DNA of 64,000 bases from Bryum argenteum (taxonomy: Eukaryota; Streptophyta; Bryopsida; Bryales; Bryaceae): contig CM073324.1 of the NCBI GenBank assembly GCA_037043015.1, positions 4,829,413 to 4,893,412 of the forward strand. The letters are read 5' to 3'. Every line of letters starts with the position of its first letter. Position 1 is the first letter of the stretch. The notes beneath the pieces are model-generated. The model worked only from the letters and a program-made list of their open reading frames with translations. It searched no databases and was not told the DNA's origin. This document shows, in pieces, positions 19,985 to 32,329 of the stretch. Made by a program: the position numbers and the translations under genes.

Positions 19985-21859
19985 ATGGCGATGGCGAAGC
20001 GGGATCTCGTCGTCTTGTCCAAAGTGAGTTTGAAACTGTATAAAGAGATGATTTTGTAAGCTGGAGAATGAATACTAATCTGATTTTTTTTTAATGTAAG
20101 GATGTATGGCGTCATTATTTCTCAAGCAATGCCGGGAGTTCGGGGCGGAAAGCTATGTTGAGTAGGCCGATGATTCCTGGCGTGGAGAGCATAATTGCCG
20201 TTGCGTCAGGGAAAGGTGGAGTTGGCAAGTCAACTACCGCTGGTATGCATTATGATCAATGTTGTCACATTGTCTGCGAATGATTTCGGAGCTGATTTGT
20301 GTTTTTTTGGTGAGTAGTGAACCTGGCAGTAGCTCTCGCAATGGAATGTCGACTTCGAGTTGGATTGCTGGATGCTGATGTATACGGTCCCTCAATTCCT
20401 AACCTGATGAAGCTTGATGGGCGTCCTGAGCTTGATTCTGGTACGCGCTTATTTGAAACCCTTAGATTTTGCTTTGAAACGGCATCATACATCCATTAGG
20501 CCTTCCATTTGCCTTCGGAATCCTGAGGATGGTGGAATGCTCTAATGCTGAGGCATGTCAGAATCAGGATTTGCGAATTAGCACTCTGGACTTGATTCAT
20601 AAAAATTTGATTCTTTTCATTGTTACCTGATGAATCATACTGTGCTGTACTAGCTTCAAAGATGATACCACTGGAGAATTATGGTGTACGCTGCATGTCT
20701 ATGGGATTTCTTATGGAGAAGGATGCTCCAGCTGTTTGGAGAGGACTCATGGTAAACGTCGTTTTGTAGCATCATTATTTTGATTACGTAATATGTCGAT
20801 GCAAAATGGTATTGGCGTGAAGAGAAGAGAGGAGACTTCTAACGATGTTAAGAGTTTCTGTCCCAGTGGGAACGTGACAGGTTATGAGTGCATTGGAGAA
20901 GCTTTCTCGAGGTACTGCTTGGGGGAAACTTGATGTCTTAGTTGTTGATATGCCCCCTGGTACCGGCGATGCGCAAATTTCCATCTCTCAACGTCTTCCA
21001 CTGGCTGGTACTTAAACATCTTCTTTGTGTGGCTGTCCTGCAATGCTATCATGCTTATCAGATGGAGTCTGGAATGTGTGGATTATTGTTTTATCTGTTG
21101 TGCCAAGCGTCTAGAGGATCATTAAATTGGACTGCTCCGCCTTCTTTCATAATGACTGTTATAATAAAGAAGATATCTTTTGATTGTACAGGCATGCTTA
21201 AGTTATGGATGCTTGCAATCATGTTACCATGTGACTGAGTTTTATGTGGTCCTGTTTGGGCGGCAGGGGCAGTGATTGTGTCTACTCCACAAGATATTGC
21301 ACTGATTGATGCGCGGAGGGGAGCGAACATGTTTGGTAAAGTCGATGTCCCTGTAAGTGATCTTCACTTGCATGATACTACCACTTGATGCTTGTGTGGT
21401 TGACAGTTTCACCTATGCAACTTCTTTCCCTGCAATAGGAAGTCATATATGTTGATTGATATTTATCGCAGATACTAGGTCTTATTGAGAACATGAGTTA
21501 TTTCAAATGCCCGAGCTGTGGTGAGCGAAGTGACGTATTTGGGCACGGAGGTGCTCGTGCAACTGCAGAAGAAATGGGCATGGATTTTCTGGGAGAGGTA
21601 TATTTCCTACCTCTAGTTGTTCTAATGCAAGTCGATGATGCTCTCTCGTTTCTGTTAACACATGGCTTTGATATGTTGACAGGTACCATTGAATATTGAG
21701 ATTCGGCAGACCTCAGATGCTGGCAGTCCGATTGTGGCATCGGCACCGAGTAGTGAAGCTTCCACTGTCTATAGAAGCATTGCGATGACAATAGCTGCCA
21801 AGTTGAAGGACTGGGTGGCCTCTAATGTAGGTGCTGGATTCCGCAGAAGAGTAGAGTAG
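19985..21859 (+). CDS. INDH: INDH/NUBPL-type P-loop Fe-S carrier, complex I assembly
   Basis: Eight exons: 19985-20023, 20101-20242, 20318-20440, 20654-20751, 20881-21007, 21267-21352, 21472-21597 and 21683-21859. The 918 nt are in consistent phase and give 305 aa. This Mrp/NBP35-family ATPase delivers Fe-S clusters to mitochondrial NADH dehydrogenase. Visible are the deviant Walker [10 protein letters not shown] (residues 50-58), [37 protein letters not shown] and the cluster-binding CPSC (Cys218, Cys221). The first 40 residues are basic and serine-rich, fitting a mitochondrial presequence. Residue pattern matches NUBPL/IND1 better than HCF101, which carries extra domains. Confidence 0.9.
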
Positions 21860-23391
21860 GCTTCTCAAGCATTATACACATGTGATTTTAGCAGGTACAA
21901 ATGTGGTGTGACAAACGAGTTCGCTGAGAAGAGGTGGCTTTTTCTACCTTGCACTGCTGCCTTTAAAACTTCAGTGTGGTTATCATGGCTTATAACAAGT
22001 TTTATAGTCGTTTTCAGCTTCAATAAACAAGTGCTTATCTGGCATGCTGGCATGGGTCGTTTGCTTGAACTCGGACTGGACTCGGACTGACAAGTCTGAG
22101 ATACCCATCTCGTATCATTGTAACGTAGACATGCACTAACTCAGGAATGGTCAACCTCCAGTAAAATGGAGACAACTTTACTTGTGGGAGCAGATTTTTC
22201 ATGCTACTCGCATCAGGGAAAGGATAGGTTGAGATCAATTTTGATTTGTTACTTATGGGGATCGACAAACATTTCCAGCAATGTACTTATTTTCGCAATC
22301 ATCCTCCTGGAACTAGAAATGAAAATGCAACTGGAAGTATTCCGATCAACGAGCGGGTATGTAAAATTATTTCATTAAATTCGATACAAATTCAATTTTT
22401 TTCCTTTTCAAGACGCATGGGCTAATCCTCTGAGCACCTGTAAGGTGTAAACTCTGAACATCCGCATAAACTTCAAATCAACCCATAAGAATAATAAACA
22501 TGTTCTGATAGAGATTGCAAATGCACTCATTCCATTTGCTTAGGCCATGTGAGTTTCTCAATAGTAAGGTACATCCACAGTACATTTTAGGCTGAAATTC
22601 AAGAGCACTTCCCTCTAAATAAAAACTGATTGGAGATTTAACAACATAATCCTTAATTCAGCGTCCTTCTAGAGAAAATTGTATAACTCGTCGCTCCGCA
22701 ACAGCTAGTCTTGTTGACTGGGACTCGGAGTTTCGCCGATTTGACCACCACGATGGTCCTTTACATGCAAAAGTAACGTCAAGATACAAGTTATCATCCA
22801 GATAACAAGACAGAATATCAAGTAGCAAAATTATTCCACTATTTAACAACATACAACTAATAGACTTAAAAGAGTTGAGATGATGCTGACCTCAAGTGAC
22901 AAAAACGTTAGAGCCGAAATTCTAGTCCCAAGAAATAAAACGTGCACGTTCCTGCAACACAAAACCTTAAACATTAGACATCTCATCGAGAGTCTAATTA
23001 ATACCCGGATAATTCATTACATGTCTTACAGTTCTGAGTAAGAAACAGATTCAGAAAAAAAGTGATTAAATCAACACACTGCCAGTGGTGTGAAAAGAAA
23101 GAAGAGGAAAAGAGAAGCTAACCATTCATTCTGCATGCGACGCCTGCATGTGACACTCAAAAGCATGCTAATTCCTCCATCTCGCTGCAAGTCTGCATAG
23201 CATGTGAGGCTCAAAAGCATGATAAGCCTCCATATCACTCGGTGGTCCCAAGCCTTGAATGGGGTTGCTTGTGCATGTGTATGGATTGTAGCCATATCCT
23301 GGCAACCAGTCGATGAATGGTACATATTGAACAAAGTCTGAAAAATTTTCAGTCAAAATTGTTTCGAGGCAACTATACTCCATGGCCTGGC
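21860..23391. other. intergenic between INDH and PLAC8 genes, no gene seen
   Basis: Convergent 3' flanks. Only short frames without motifs. Confidence 0.6.
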
Positions 23392-24884
23392 CTACAGATG
23401 CATGGGTCCCTGGCTGACGGGCGGTGTCAACGTAGTCCTCGCAACTTTGACATAGAACCTATTGTTGGAAATATCAAAAGCTTCCGCCGTGCGCACTTCT
23501 TGACACAAGGAGCACGCGCTGCAGAAGAGCCAGCGCGCTAAGTCACTCATGTTTGGGCTATCACAGCAGAATGTCTCCCCAGGAAGGTTGTACGTCTCTC
23601 GCATTTGGATACGCCAGTAACCCCCGTAACACAACCCGCATATACTCACAATGATGCCGATTGCTCGCATAAACTGCCGAAACTCCCTGCAAATACCACA
23701 ACCACCCTTGTCATGCAATTTCATAGCCAAACATGCAAAAGCATGGAACCCTAAAGTGCTGGATTGATGTGAGCCATGGGTGAGAGGAGGGACCTGCTGG
23801 GCACATTGAGGGAGCCGAATTCGAAGACGAAAAAGGGACCGAAGAAGGCGAGTGTGAAGGTGATGGCATGCACGTAGCGATTGCCGAACCCGAGGCGGCT
23901 GAGGTTGTGGCCAAGTACGCACGGAAGACAGCAAACGGTGGCCGCCACGAGCGCTGGAGCGTCCCAACAGCTAAACACGCCGCCTTTCCACTGCGGATTC
24001 TCCACCGGGAGATGGTCCGCCCGAGGGCGCGAAGTGGACGTCGTTGTAGCTCGATCGAGCAGCCGATCGTATTTCGGGGGCGTGTGCAGAAACCTCGGTC
24101 CAGGCAATGGGGCAGCTCTCCCCTCGTCCTCGCCGGCTTCTCCTTTGCCCAACGGACTCACGCCTGTGTAGATTCCCGCTGCGCACCCGGCGATCAAGGA
24201 CGTGAGGAAGCACGGCACCACGAGCATGATCGGTCGGTCAGATGGCGGGTAAGCCCAGTTCAATCCGCAGGTCGCGTACTGGGCGAAGCAGTTAATCTGC
24301 AAGAGCAGGAGCACGATGAGCATGTGCATCCACTCGTTCGGTTTCGGGAAGCCGCCTTTGCAGTACACGCTCCGAAGCTTGATAGCGTCTTTCGGCCGCC
24401 ACCGCAGTAGCCACACGAGGTGCAGCACCCGCAGCGGATGCACTAGCAGAACGAAGAGCGTGAAGAGCGCGTTGATGGATTGATTGGAGGCCTCGAAGTA
24501 GAGGTCCCGATCGGCTTTCCGAGGCAACGCGCGGTTTAGCATCCCGACCATGACCATGAACAGCACGGCGCCCGACACAAAAACCGCCAGACCCCACGCG
24601 ATGAGGGGCCAGTTAGCGGGGTCGCACAGCCATTTCTTTACAACCTCCGACGAAATCTCCCCCACGAACGGTATTCGCCGAGGTTGTTGCGGGGCCGGGT
24701 ATCGGGAAATGTTGTTAGGCGGGGCGAAGATGATGTTCACAGGCTTCGCGGCGCCAGAGATCGGTAGCGTGCCGCTCCGCCTTCGGGTCAGAACCTCCTC
24801 CGGCACTCCATCCTCCAAATCGGCCCGCAGCCCCACACCAGGCGGTGCAGGACTGCCCACCAGCGACACCGTCTCCATCACCAT
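23392..24884 (-). CDS. PLAC8 (Cys-rich) / DUF2985 multi-pass membrane protein
   Basis: Two exons, 23794-24884 and 23392-23686, joined AG|G (phase 2), give 461 aa. An N-terminal soluble part of about 85 residues is followed by about six hydrophobic segments. The PLAC8 domain has the CCLPC motif and GHNLSRLGFGN in exon 1, and GGYWRIQMR, WLFCSACSLCQEVRTAE in exon 2. The front half, with NWPLIAWGLAVF and a basic loop WLLRWRPKDAIKLR, matches the DUF2985 part found in one plant PLAC8 subgroup. PLAC8 proteins act at the plasma membrane in organ size or metal homeostasis; which applies here is unknown. The start could also be the ATG 6 nt downstream. Confidence 0.88.
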
Positions 24885-25674
24885 AGCCCCAAATCACATG
24901 CAGCACCTGGAGCAAAATCACACGCACCTTGAGCAAGAGCCACAAACAACATGCTCAAGAATGTAAACTTCCTGCACTTGAAAACCACCCACAATGCAGG
25001 TGTCGACCCTCCACTCTCACACTTGTCAGCCAGCCTGCAGTTGTTGGCAGCCTCATGAGCAAGCCTCGATAGTCGGCAATGCACACTATGTTCCGCCCCC
25101 AAACTTCGGAGATAAAAAAATTGAGGGCTGCTAAAAAAGGATTATTGAGTTTTTATGCACGCCTGGCAGAGATTCTGGGTACAATTCGGCTACTTTTTCG
25201 GTGCCAAGAAATGAGTTTCGTCACTCTCATTCAAAATTTCCTCTTTTCACTTGCGATCGTGGAAAACTTCGGGCATGGGGCCGGAGATTCGCTCGCAGGT
25301 TCAAATTTATTTTAGGGTTTCCTAGTACAATTTTCTGAATCGTAGTAGCGTGAAAGACGGCGCACTCAACCTTTCGGCATCTGGACATGATCGTTGTATC
25401 AGAAGTAGGGGACACCCCCACCTTCCAAGCAATGCCTTTCATCATTCAAATTTCAGCATTCTTTACTTGAAGGTGGGATATTCGAAAAGTGCAAAAGTTT
25501 TTTTTAGCCTCGCTTCCCCTCGAAGATTCAAAAGTAAGAATTTTATGATTCTATTATAAGACATCGTCTCTCCTATTTGGGGGGTGATTCACGTGACACT
25601 ACACTTGTACAGGCCATGCAATCAATTTTAATATTTTCGAGGAGCTATTAGAGAAATCCCCTAAGTAATACGAA
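24885..25674. other. upstream flank of PLAC8 gene, no gene seen
   Basis: Probable 5' leader and promoter of the minus-strand PLAC8 gene up to about 25.1 kb, then AT-rich DNA. Confidence 0.5.
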
Positions 25675-25675
25675 T

Positions 25676-25875
25676 TAGGGACCAACACACCCACTTTTGG
25701 TCGGACTGGGGACCAAATGCCGAACTGGGCACCAAAATTTTACGCTGAGATTGAACTGGGGACTAAATTCAAAAATGCATGATTTTGATGGTTTTCTGAG
25801 TTTGGTACCCAGTTCAACTTGGTGCCGAGTCCGCAACGTGATACGCGGAAGACCGAGTGATTTGGTCCCTAGTCC
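25676..25875. repeat. foldback repeat built from GGGGACCAAA-type motifs
   Basis: AGGGACCAA near the left and TTTGGTCCCT near the right are inverse. Between them ACTGGGGACCAAA, AACTGGGCACCAAA and AACTGGGGACTAAA face TTTGGTACCCAGTT. The segment could form an imperfect hairpin of about 200 bp. Possibly a MITE; no clear target duplication seen. Confidence 0.55.
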
Positions 25876-26404
25876 CCAGTTACAAAGACAAACATGAACA
25901 TCAAAAGTTACATGCACAAGGCCAATGGTAAAATGTTTGACTCTAATTTAAGCGACTAGCCAATTCCTACCTTCAAAATTCACTACGGGGAATTTTTCCT
26001 CCTCTAATCTTTCCCCCATCATTCTTTGGATCCACGAGGGGGCTTTTTCCTCCACTAGTCAATCCAATCTAAAGCTAACCTAAGGCTTAATTTCACATTG
26101 AACATTCTACTTTGGGCCTTCCAACAACTAATTGCTGATATGCATATTGCATTCATAACTCAATTATTTTCATTTAACCAAATTACCTCAAGATAACATT
26201 GTTTTCTAACTCTTCATTAATAAACAACACTTCAACAAGACAACGATTACACGCTCTCACACCCTATTTAAAAGTGTCATTCCAAATTTCAAGTGTTGGT
26301 GTTGTGGCACTTGGTCACATCCGCATTGCATTCAATAGAAAACCTCGTATGTCGTTGGTGGAGATGCTTGACAGCTCGACGCCAAATCGGCACCAAGCTC
26401 ACCC

Positions 26405-26482
26405 CTTCCAATGTGGATGCGCCCGTCCCGCTTCCGATGTGGATGCGCCTGTCCCGCTTCCAATGTGGATGCGCCCGTCCTG
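26405..26482 (+). repeat. 3 x 26-bp tandem repeat
   Basis: Unit CTTCCAATGTGGATGCGCCC plus GTCCCG, three near-identical copies at 26405, 26431 and 26457. It is GC-rich in an AT-rich setting and has no coding context. Confidence 0.9.
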
Positions 26483-26839
26483 CTAATGTACTGCTGACCT
26501 CCCCCCGCTCGAGTTGTCGTCTCCGGTTGAGCCTCAAAGGGATTTCGAGCTGAACAGGCCTTAAATTTACACACTATCTATGTTCCTCCAAAGTAGAAAG
26601 GGGAAAAAAATTTAAAATGTCTTGCTATGATTGGCCACAATGCTGCAAGAAAATCCAAAGTAATTTTCACAATTATAAGTATGACCTCATTGCTTGAGAA
26701 AATCCACAAACATATTTTGAAAAAACGGGAAAATCCACATGTGTAAGCAAGAACTATCCTTAGCGCTCCTTTGGGGTCCGAATTAGCCCAAAGCAACAAC
26801 TATATTTGGCGTTGTTAGAAGACCAGATGCCTATAACAT

Positions 26840-27900
26840 GTTAAGAAACTGGAAACTTCGAGAAAAAATTATATATAAAAAAAGAGGTTGCAATTTGTGA
26901 CATGGGCAAGCCCAACGCAAAGCCATACGAAGATGTTATCGTTAGAAACACTCCTCTTTGTAACACATCTACCAACTTCCCACACAAATAAGAGTAATGG
27001 TATGGCCGCCAAAGATTGGAAAGAACACATGGGCATCTAATGGAAGTGTGGCTAGGTAGGTGAATGACACGGTGGTCTAGAAGAAGTAGCATGTCAGCAG
27101 GTTTTAGAGGCCGCTCTTGCAAATCAACTTGTAGAGCTTCACATGGCCCTTTCCCGAAGTGCAAGTGTCACATGGGGGTGGTTGTGGTAGAGTTGGTTTT
27201 TGATGTAATGTGTAAAACAATTCAAGTAAACAATGTACAAGTTGACAATTGTAATATACAATAAGAAAAAAATTACATGGTGCCACCTCTTGTGGGACTA
27301 CACCTGTCATCTGTAAGATGCTCTGAGTTGGTTTGCTACATCAACACCATCCATGTCAATAGTATACTCCTTCAACATAGGTGAAGCATGTATGAGTTGT
27401 TCATACTTGCCAATAATGGAGAGAACATGAAGCTCACGTGAAATTAGAATAGACATGCTATGAGTAGGGATGAAGAGAACAACTTTCTTGTCCGTCCTTA
27501 TCATAGATGAGATGGACTGACTTACAGTACTCTCCAGTAAGTAGTGCCCTCTGGAGCATTCTTGAAGAAATTAGTATTCTTCAAGATTGAAGGCAAACCT
27601 ACCTAGTTTGGTTGGATTATGCGTAGATACCACGAGAAAAAAGAAAAGAAAATAGACCAATATCGGAAAAAAATAATTGTCCATTGTATTAGAATGGCTA
27701 TGGTTCTACAAACCATCGTCTTATATTAGCAACAACCTTGTGGGCTAGACCAACATCATCTACAATAAGATGAACTTGGGGGCAATCCCTGTCTAACCGG
27801 TGGTTGAACATTCTCCTTTCCGGTATAATTTTGAAAATTCCAAACAAAATTGGAAATAGACATGCAAGACACCACACCTTCAAACCCATAAATACCATGA
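26840..27900 (-). pseudogene. decayed piggyBac-superfamily transposase
   Basis: Fragments in three frames follow the order of a piggyBac (DDE_Tnp_1_7) transposase. GLKVWCLA (about 27866-27890) and NFVWNFQNYTGKE (about 27818-27858) come first. VDDVGLAHKVV (about 27740-27775) and KKVVLFIPTHS (about 27490) follow. YTIDMDGVDVANQLRASY (27310-27365) is the equivalent of the usual MGGVDxxDQ block. Frameshifts and stops separate them, so no protein is possible. The N-terminal third is not recognisable. It shows that a transposase able to act on TTAA elements once existed in this genome. Confidence 0.72.
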
Positions 27901-28659
27901 ATATTGAAAATTATTTGTATAAGCATGGCAACCCATGAATACCATGAACATTGAAAATTATTTGAATAAGCATGGCAACGCGGCAAGGGCGTTTTAGTCT
28001 ATTATTTAAGGCAAATAGTTTGTTTTGTTCTTTTTTGGACGTGACATTTTGGTCTTGAAAGGGCACTCCTGGTCAGATCGGGGTGCATAAGGTGTTGTTG
28101 AAAGTGGGTTTTTTTGTAGAGTTGTGGAAAAAATCGGATCATAAAAGTAGTTTATGAATTCTCAGATAATGAAGTATTTATGGCCCTCAAATCACCAAAA
28201 ATTACAAAGTGACCAAATTATAGATCTACCAAAATACAAGAAGGCATGGTCAAAGTATTTAAAGTGGGTGTAGCAAGGCCGCGAAACATTTTAGTAGGCC
28301 ATATTACAATTCTTTTGATACAAGTGAAGAGACATGTCCAAGGTAGGCAGCCTCAACTTATTCAGAGCTTTTCAGTCCCTTTGTGCTCTGAAATGGTAAT
28401 GAAAGTGACATGGCAATGACAAGATAGGATATGAAGGAATATCTGCTCAATCTGAGCTTTAACTCCCGCCGTGACTAGTCAACTCATGTTCTACACTCAG
28501 TTGTGTTTGTCTGCACCACTTTGTTTTCAGGGCGATGTTTAGCGCTCTGAAAAGAGCCTAAATGTAGCGAGTGGGAGGCCGAATGTATGGAGCCCTCAAA
28601 ATTTCAGGCCTTCATCCGAAGGAGGTTGAGGCGACTTCTTCCGTTCAGGTTCTGAAAAG
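27901..28659. other. intergenic, no gene seen
   Basis: AT-rich. GGTCTTGAAAGGG at about 28053-28065 differs by one base from the 13-bp end of the element at 12171-12183 but lacks an adjacent TTAA. It may be a remnant end for the transposase relic. Confidence 0.45.
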
Positions 28660-30790
28660 GGGTGTTTTGAAGGGATGCAGTTGAGGATGCTCTCGCAAGA
28701 TGTTCCTTTCTTTCGTGCACAGCATCTGTCGGAAACGGATTCTTTCCCAGTTTGTTGTCGATCGTCTCTTCAGCTGTTCTGCGAAACCATCTTTACTGCA
28801 CTAGATCGCGTTCTCACCGGGGGTTAGAGTAGTAGCTCAGAGCAGCAGTGTGGCGCAACCAGTTCATGTCTTCGACCGAATCAAAGGTAACGTACTACAC
28901 TACTCAAGCTTCGTTGGCGCTTTTATCATTTGTAAGCTTTTTCTTGGTGGATTTCAGATCCTATTCTTAGAATCCGAGTGTCTAATAACTTGCATATGTC
29001 GGTATACTGGTATTTCTCGCGATCGTGGATTTTCATAGTCGTTTCTCTCTGCTATCTTCGAGATTTGGATCTGGCGGTTTGTTGTAAGTCGCAGTAATCC
29101 GAGTGTCTAATAACTTGCACATGTCGGTATACTGGTATTTCTCGCGATCGTGGATTTTCATAGTCGTTTCTCTCTGCTATCTTCGAGATCTGGTTCTGGC
29201 AAGTCGTAGTTTTACTGTCGGCGCAAGCATGGGAGACTTGTGATTGAGCTCCAAACCCTAAAAGTGTCCGTTCAGGGTGGGTTTCGGAGTTTTAAAATTG
29301 TTGTCATCAATTTGTAGCATCAAGCATTGTCATGAGGCCGTTGAAAGCATGAAACAGCTGAGTAGTTTTATCAGGTGAATGATTCTATTGAAGGTGGTGT
29401 TGCAGAGCATCTTGCCACAGAGGGCCTCATCACATGCCAATTTGTGCTGTGGCAAATACATACAATGGGCTTCTCAACCTCGTTGGTTTAAGTCGAGTAT
29501 CACTTGCATGTATTGCGTTGCACTTTCAGGCACATCCTGAAGAAGTGATGCTTGAAGCTCAAACGCCAGGGAGCTTTGTCAAAACAGTCACTACCGTATT
29601 ATTAGGCGATTGCAGGTAACTTGTGATTGCTGAAGTGGTCGAGCCCAAGGTTACGGTGTGAATATGGCGAGTTCCTCGTCTTCCTCCGAAGCGACTAGTT
29701 TCTTCACTTGTCAAACTGAATTGGAGATGGAGTCCTCCAAAGCTCGTCACTGGAGTGAATTGGATGAGTCCGAGACTTCCTCAGAGTGGTCAGCGGAGAC
29801 CAACTATGAGCACTTTGCTGAGTTGAAGGAGAATCCTCAGTGGGGTCGTTTCTTCTTGGATTCTGATGGACTGGAGGTGGGCAAGAAGATCAGCCATGGT
29901 GCACAAGCGGACATATACGAAGCTCGTCTGAAAGGGAATTGTGTGTTCGATTTGGTGGTGAAGGTGATGAAGGGAAATGCTTCTCTGCAAGCATTCCAGT
30001 TGCAATGGCCCATCGGGATGTTGGCAGCTCGTTCCAAGTATAAACATTTGAATGATTTGCCGTTGATTACCATTTTGGGAGGAACAATGTTGCAAGACGA
30101 GAGGTTGAGGGGAAGATTTGCGTTTGCCATGTATCGGCGGTGGGGTGACTTGCGATTGCTTATTGATCGTCGAATGAAGATAAGGGGCTCTCCGGATGGC
30201 CCTTCCTCCATTCAGCAAGCCTTTAATATGATGTTTCAAAGGGACTCTCCAAGTGGCCCTTTCTCCTCTCAGCAAGCCTTCTATCTGATGCTGCAGTTAG
30301 CGGAGCAGATGGACATTCTTCACACCAAGCATGATATAATACACAGGGATTTGAAGGCCTCCAATGTGCTTGTGTGGGGAAAGTTTGGACATGAGGTGGA
30401 GTTTACTGATAAGGAATTGCCGGAGTTAGTTGTTGCTGATTTTGAGTGTTCAAAGTTTGTGATGGGCACAGGATTTTGGAAAGCACCGGAGATTTTTCAA
30501 CAATTGAAGGATGGAGTTCCAAGTTCCCAAGTGGAGTTCACTACTAAGTCGGATGTGTTTAGCTATGGCATGACCTGTTACGAGATTGTAACAGGTTTGA
30601 GGCCATTTGATCTTGAGCGTGAATTTTGTACGACGGATGAATTTCTGAGAGGACGACGACCAAATCTTTCAAGTGAGATTCCTTTATTTTTGAGAGGTAT
30701 CCTAGAGAATTGCTGGGATCCCAACCCAATGTTGAGGCCAAATTTCTCTCAAATTTGTAAGTGCCTGATGATGAGGATAGGGTTCTTTTT
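28660..30790 (+). repeat. segmental duplication, copy 1 (kinase locus)
   Basis: The leader and coding sequence match 35260-37500 in the same order and orientation, including the noncoding part (GTGCACAGCATCT and GGCGCAACC blocks). It is thus a DNA-level duplication about 6.6 kb apart, not retroposition. Confidence 0.85.
28971..29200 (+). repeat. tandem duplication in kinase 1 leader
   Basis: A unit of 125 bp beginning AATCCGAGTGTCTAATAAC occurs at 28971 and again at 29096, nearly identical. Copy 2 of the locus has only one such unit (near 35860). Confidence 0.9.
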
Positions 30791-30803
30791 CAAGGTATGT
30801 TGA
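29664..30803 (+). CDS. Raf-like Ser/Thr/Tyr protein kinase 1
   Basis: 379 aa, ATG at 29664 (the frame is open slightly upstream, without an ATG). A Ser-rich, acidic N-terminus is followed by one kinase domain: glycine loop ISHGAQAD (about residue 76), VVKVMK with the ATP lysine (about 100), HRDLKASN (about 227), DFE instead of DFG (about 259), FWKAPE (about 273) and SDVFSYGM. A 57-bp tandem duplication at 30188-30301 adds 19 residues between the hinge and catalytic loop; the paralogue lacks it. The 3' end reads CAAATTTGTAAGTG, a possible donor, so the last residues (KVC) may be intron. Function unknown; the glycine loop is atypical. Confidence 0.8.
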   Translation: MASSSSSSEATSFFTCQTELEMESSKARHWSELDESETSSEWSAETNYEHFAELKENPQWGRFFLDSDGLEVGKKISHGAQADIYEARLKGNCVFDLVVKVMKGNASLQAFQLQWPIGMLAARSKYKHLNDLPLITILGGTMLQDERLRGRFAFAMYRRWGDLRLLIDRRMKIRGSPDGPSSIQQAFNMMFQRDSPSGPFSSQQAFYLMLQLAEQMDILHTKHDIIHRDLKASNVLVWGKFGHEVEFTDKELPELVVADFECSKFVMGTGFWKAPEIFQQLKDGVPSSQVEFTTKSDVFSYGMTCYEIVTGLRPFDLEREFCTTDEFLRGRRPNLSSEIPLFLRGILENCWDPNPMLRPNFSQICKCLMMRIGFFFKVC

Positions 30804-32329
30804 GCTTCTGCGATTAGATTTCGTATCAGGAACCGGGAACTGTTTCAGAAAGTGATATTTCTAGGAGGTTTGAGGCTTTTGCATTTATAAACATGTCGAA
30901 GTGCTTTTTAGGGTAGGCTGCTAACTTAATGTTTAGCCACTTGTATTTGTAAATTCTAGATATGATGTTGTACTCTTTTCTAACAATATCAAACTTCTGT
31001 AAGACTTCTGTAAGACTTTTGTGAATTAACCCCTAAGAGCCCAATCAACCAATTTATGGTCGATCCTGACTTTAAGGAGTTGTACCTGGATAAAAATAGT
31101 TTTTTTTTTGAATTATTTTCAAACATTCCGGAACTTTGGTGAGTTTGAATCCAGTTTATAAAACCTTGTTTGGATTCATGAGTTGTTTAGAATAAGCCTT
31201 CAAACACAATCAAGGCAAGGTTTTCTTAGTGTAAGAAAGCTTACTATTTCGGGAAACTAATAAGGTTCCTCACATGTTACTATTGACCCCCCTCCATTTT
31301 AGCATATAATATGTGATTTTAGCCAATCATATCAATTTCCACATACTAATAATAGATAGTACATTTAATATTGTTTTTCAGAGCTTTATGCTTTTTCATT
31401 GATTATAAAACACAAAATATAACCTATATTAGGAAATTGAATGGTATAGATTTAATTCAGGGTTTGAAGTCTTTATATACTATCTTTGAAGCGCTACATC
31501 ATAAGAGTTATGAAATAATATTTTATAATACATCTAAGTTTTTTTACAAATCCCTCGGACCTTTAGAAGTTAACATGTATTGATGAAAGTAATATGCAAA
31601 TACAATGGGCTTTTTGTAATGATATCAAGTGAAGGCCAAAATGTCCAATTTGAAGTTTTTACCAATTTGAATAAAATCGTTAAAATTCTTAAGAAATAAT
31701 TCAAGAAAATTCTTAAGATAGAATTCATTAGCTTTGAGATCCATCTCTCTACATGTCAAGATAAATACACCTCGGATATTCTCCAAAACTGAGGCTTCAC
31801 TGAATTGCTGGTCGCTTACATGTGCTTCTTAGTGTGGGTTTCTAAAATCACAAACTCAACATCATCCTAGAATAATGTTGGTGCCTTGGTGGTCTATGAA
31901 TCTACATTGCTATGACTTGACTTTTGATATGGTATTGCATCACGTAGTGGTATATAGCAAAGTGGCACCACAAGCTTTGGCTTGGTCATTGGAGTCTCAT
32001 GGCCGTCAATGAGGAGGTTGTGGGGTTTTTAATTTTCCTATGTCGGCTTGGTACTCACCATCATAGTCCACCTAGCTTTTATGATGGGTTCTTAGACCTT
32101 GTTATATAGGCACCTCAAAGCCCTTTCGAAGTATGAAATGTTCCTTTAATTGTAAGGCACTAGTGGCTAGGTAGGAATTAACATATTCTTCTCCTTATAA
32201 GGATTATGAGCAATGTGCAAAATGGTTGCTAAGATGATAACACAAGGTAGAGTAGGTACACCTACAATTTTGCAATAGAAGTATGCACTATAGTTGGAAA
32301 TATGAAATTCATTAGTCAATATTATGTAA
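30804..32329. other. AT-rich intergenic, no gene seen
   Basis: Contains only a truncated TTAA element end at 31026 (see separate entry) and decayed repeats. Confidence 0.55.
31026..31075 (+). mobile_element. orphan end related to the 3878 piggyBac-like element
   Basis: TTAA (31026-31029) then CCCCTAAGAGCCC and AATCAACCAATTTATGGTCG, resembling 3874-3910 (AATCAACCAAATATGGTCG). No matching right end was found nearby, so the copy is truncated or very diverged. Confidence 0.45.

Noticed and set aside
29658-29663. Kinase 1 starting at 29658
   Set aside because: The codon there is GTG; the first ATG is at 29664, and the same holds for kinase 2 (36447 rather than 36441).
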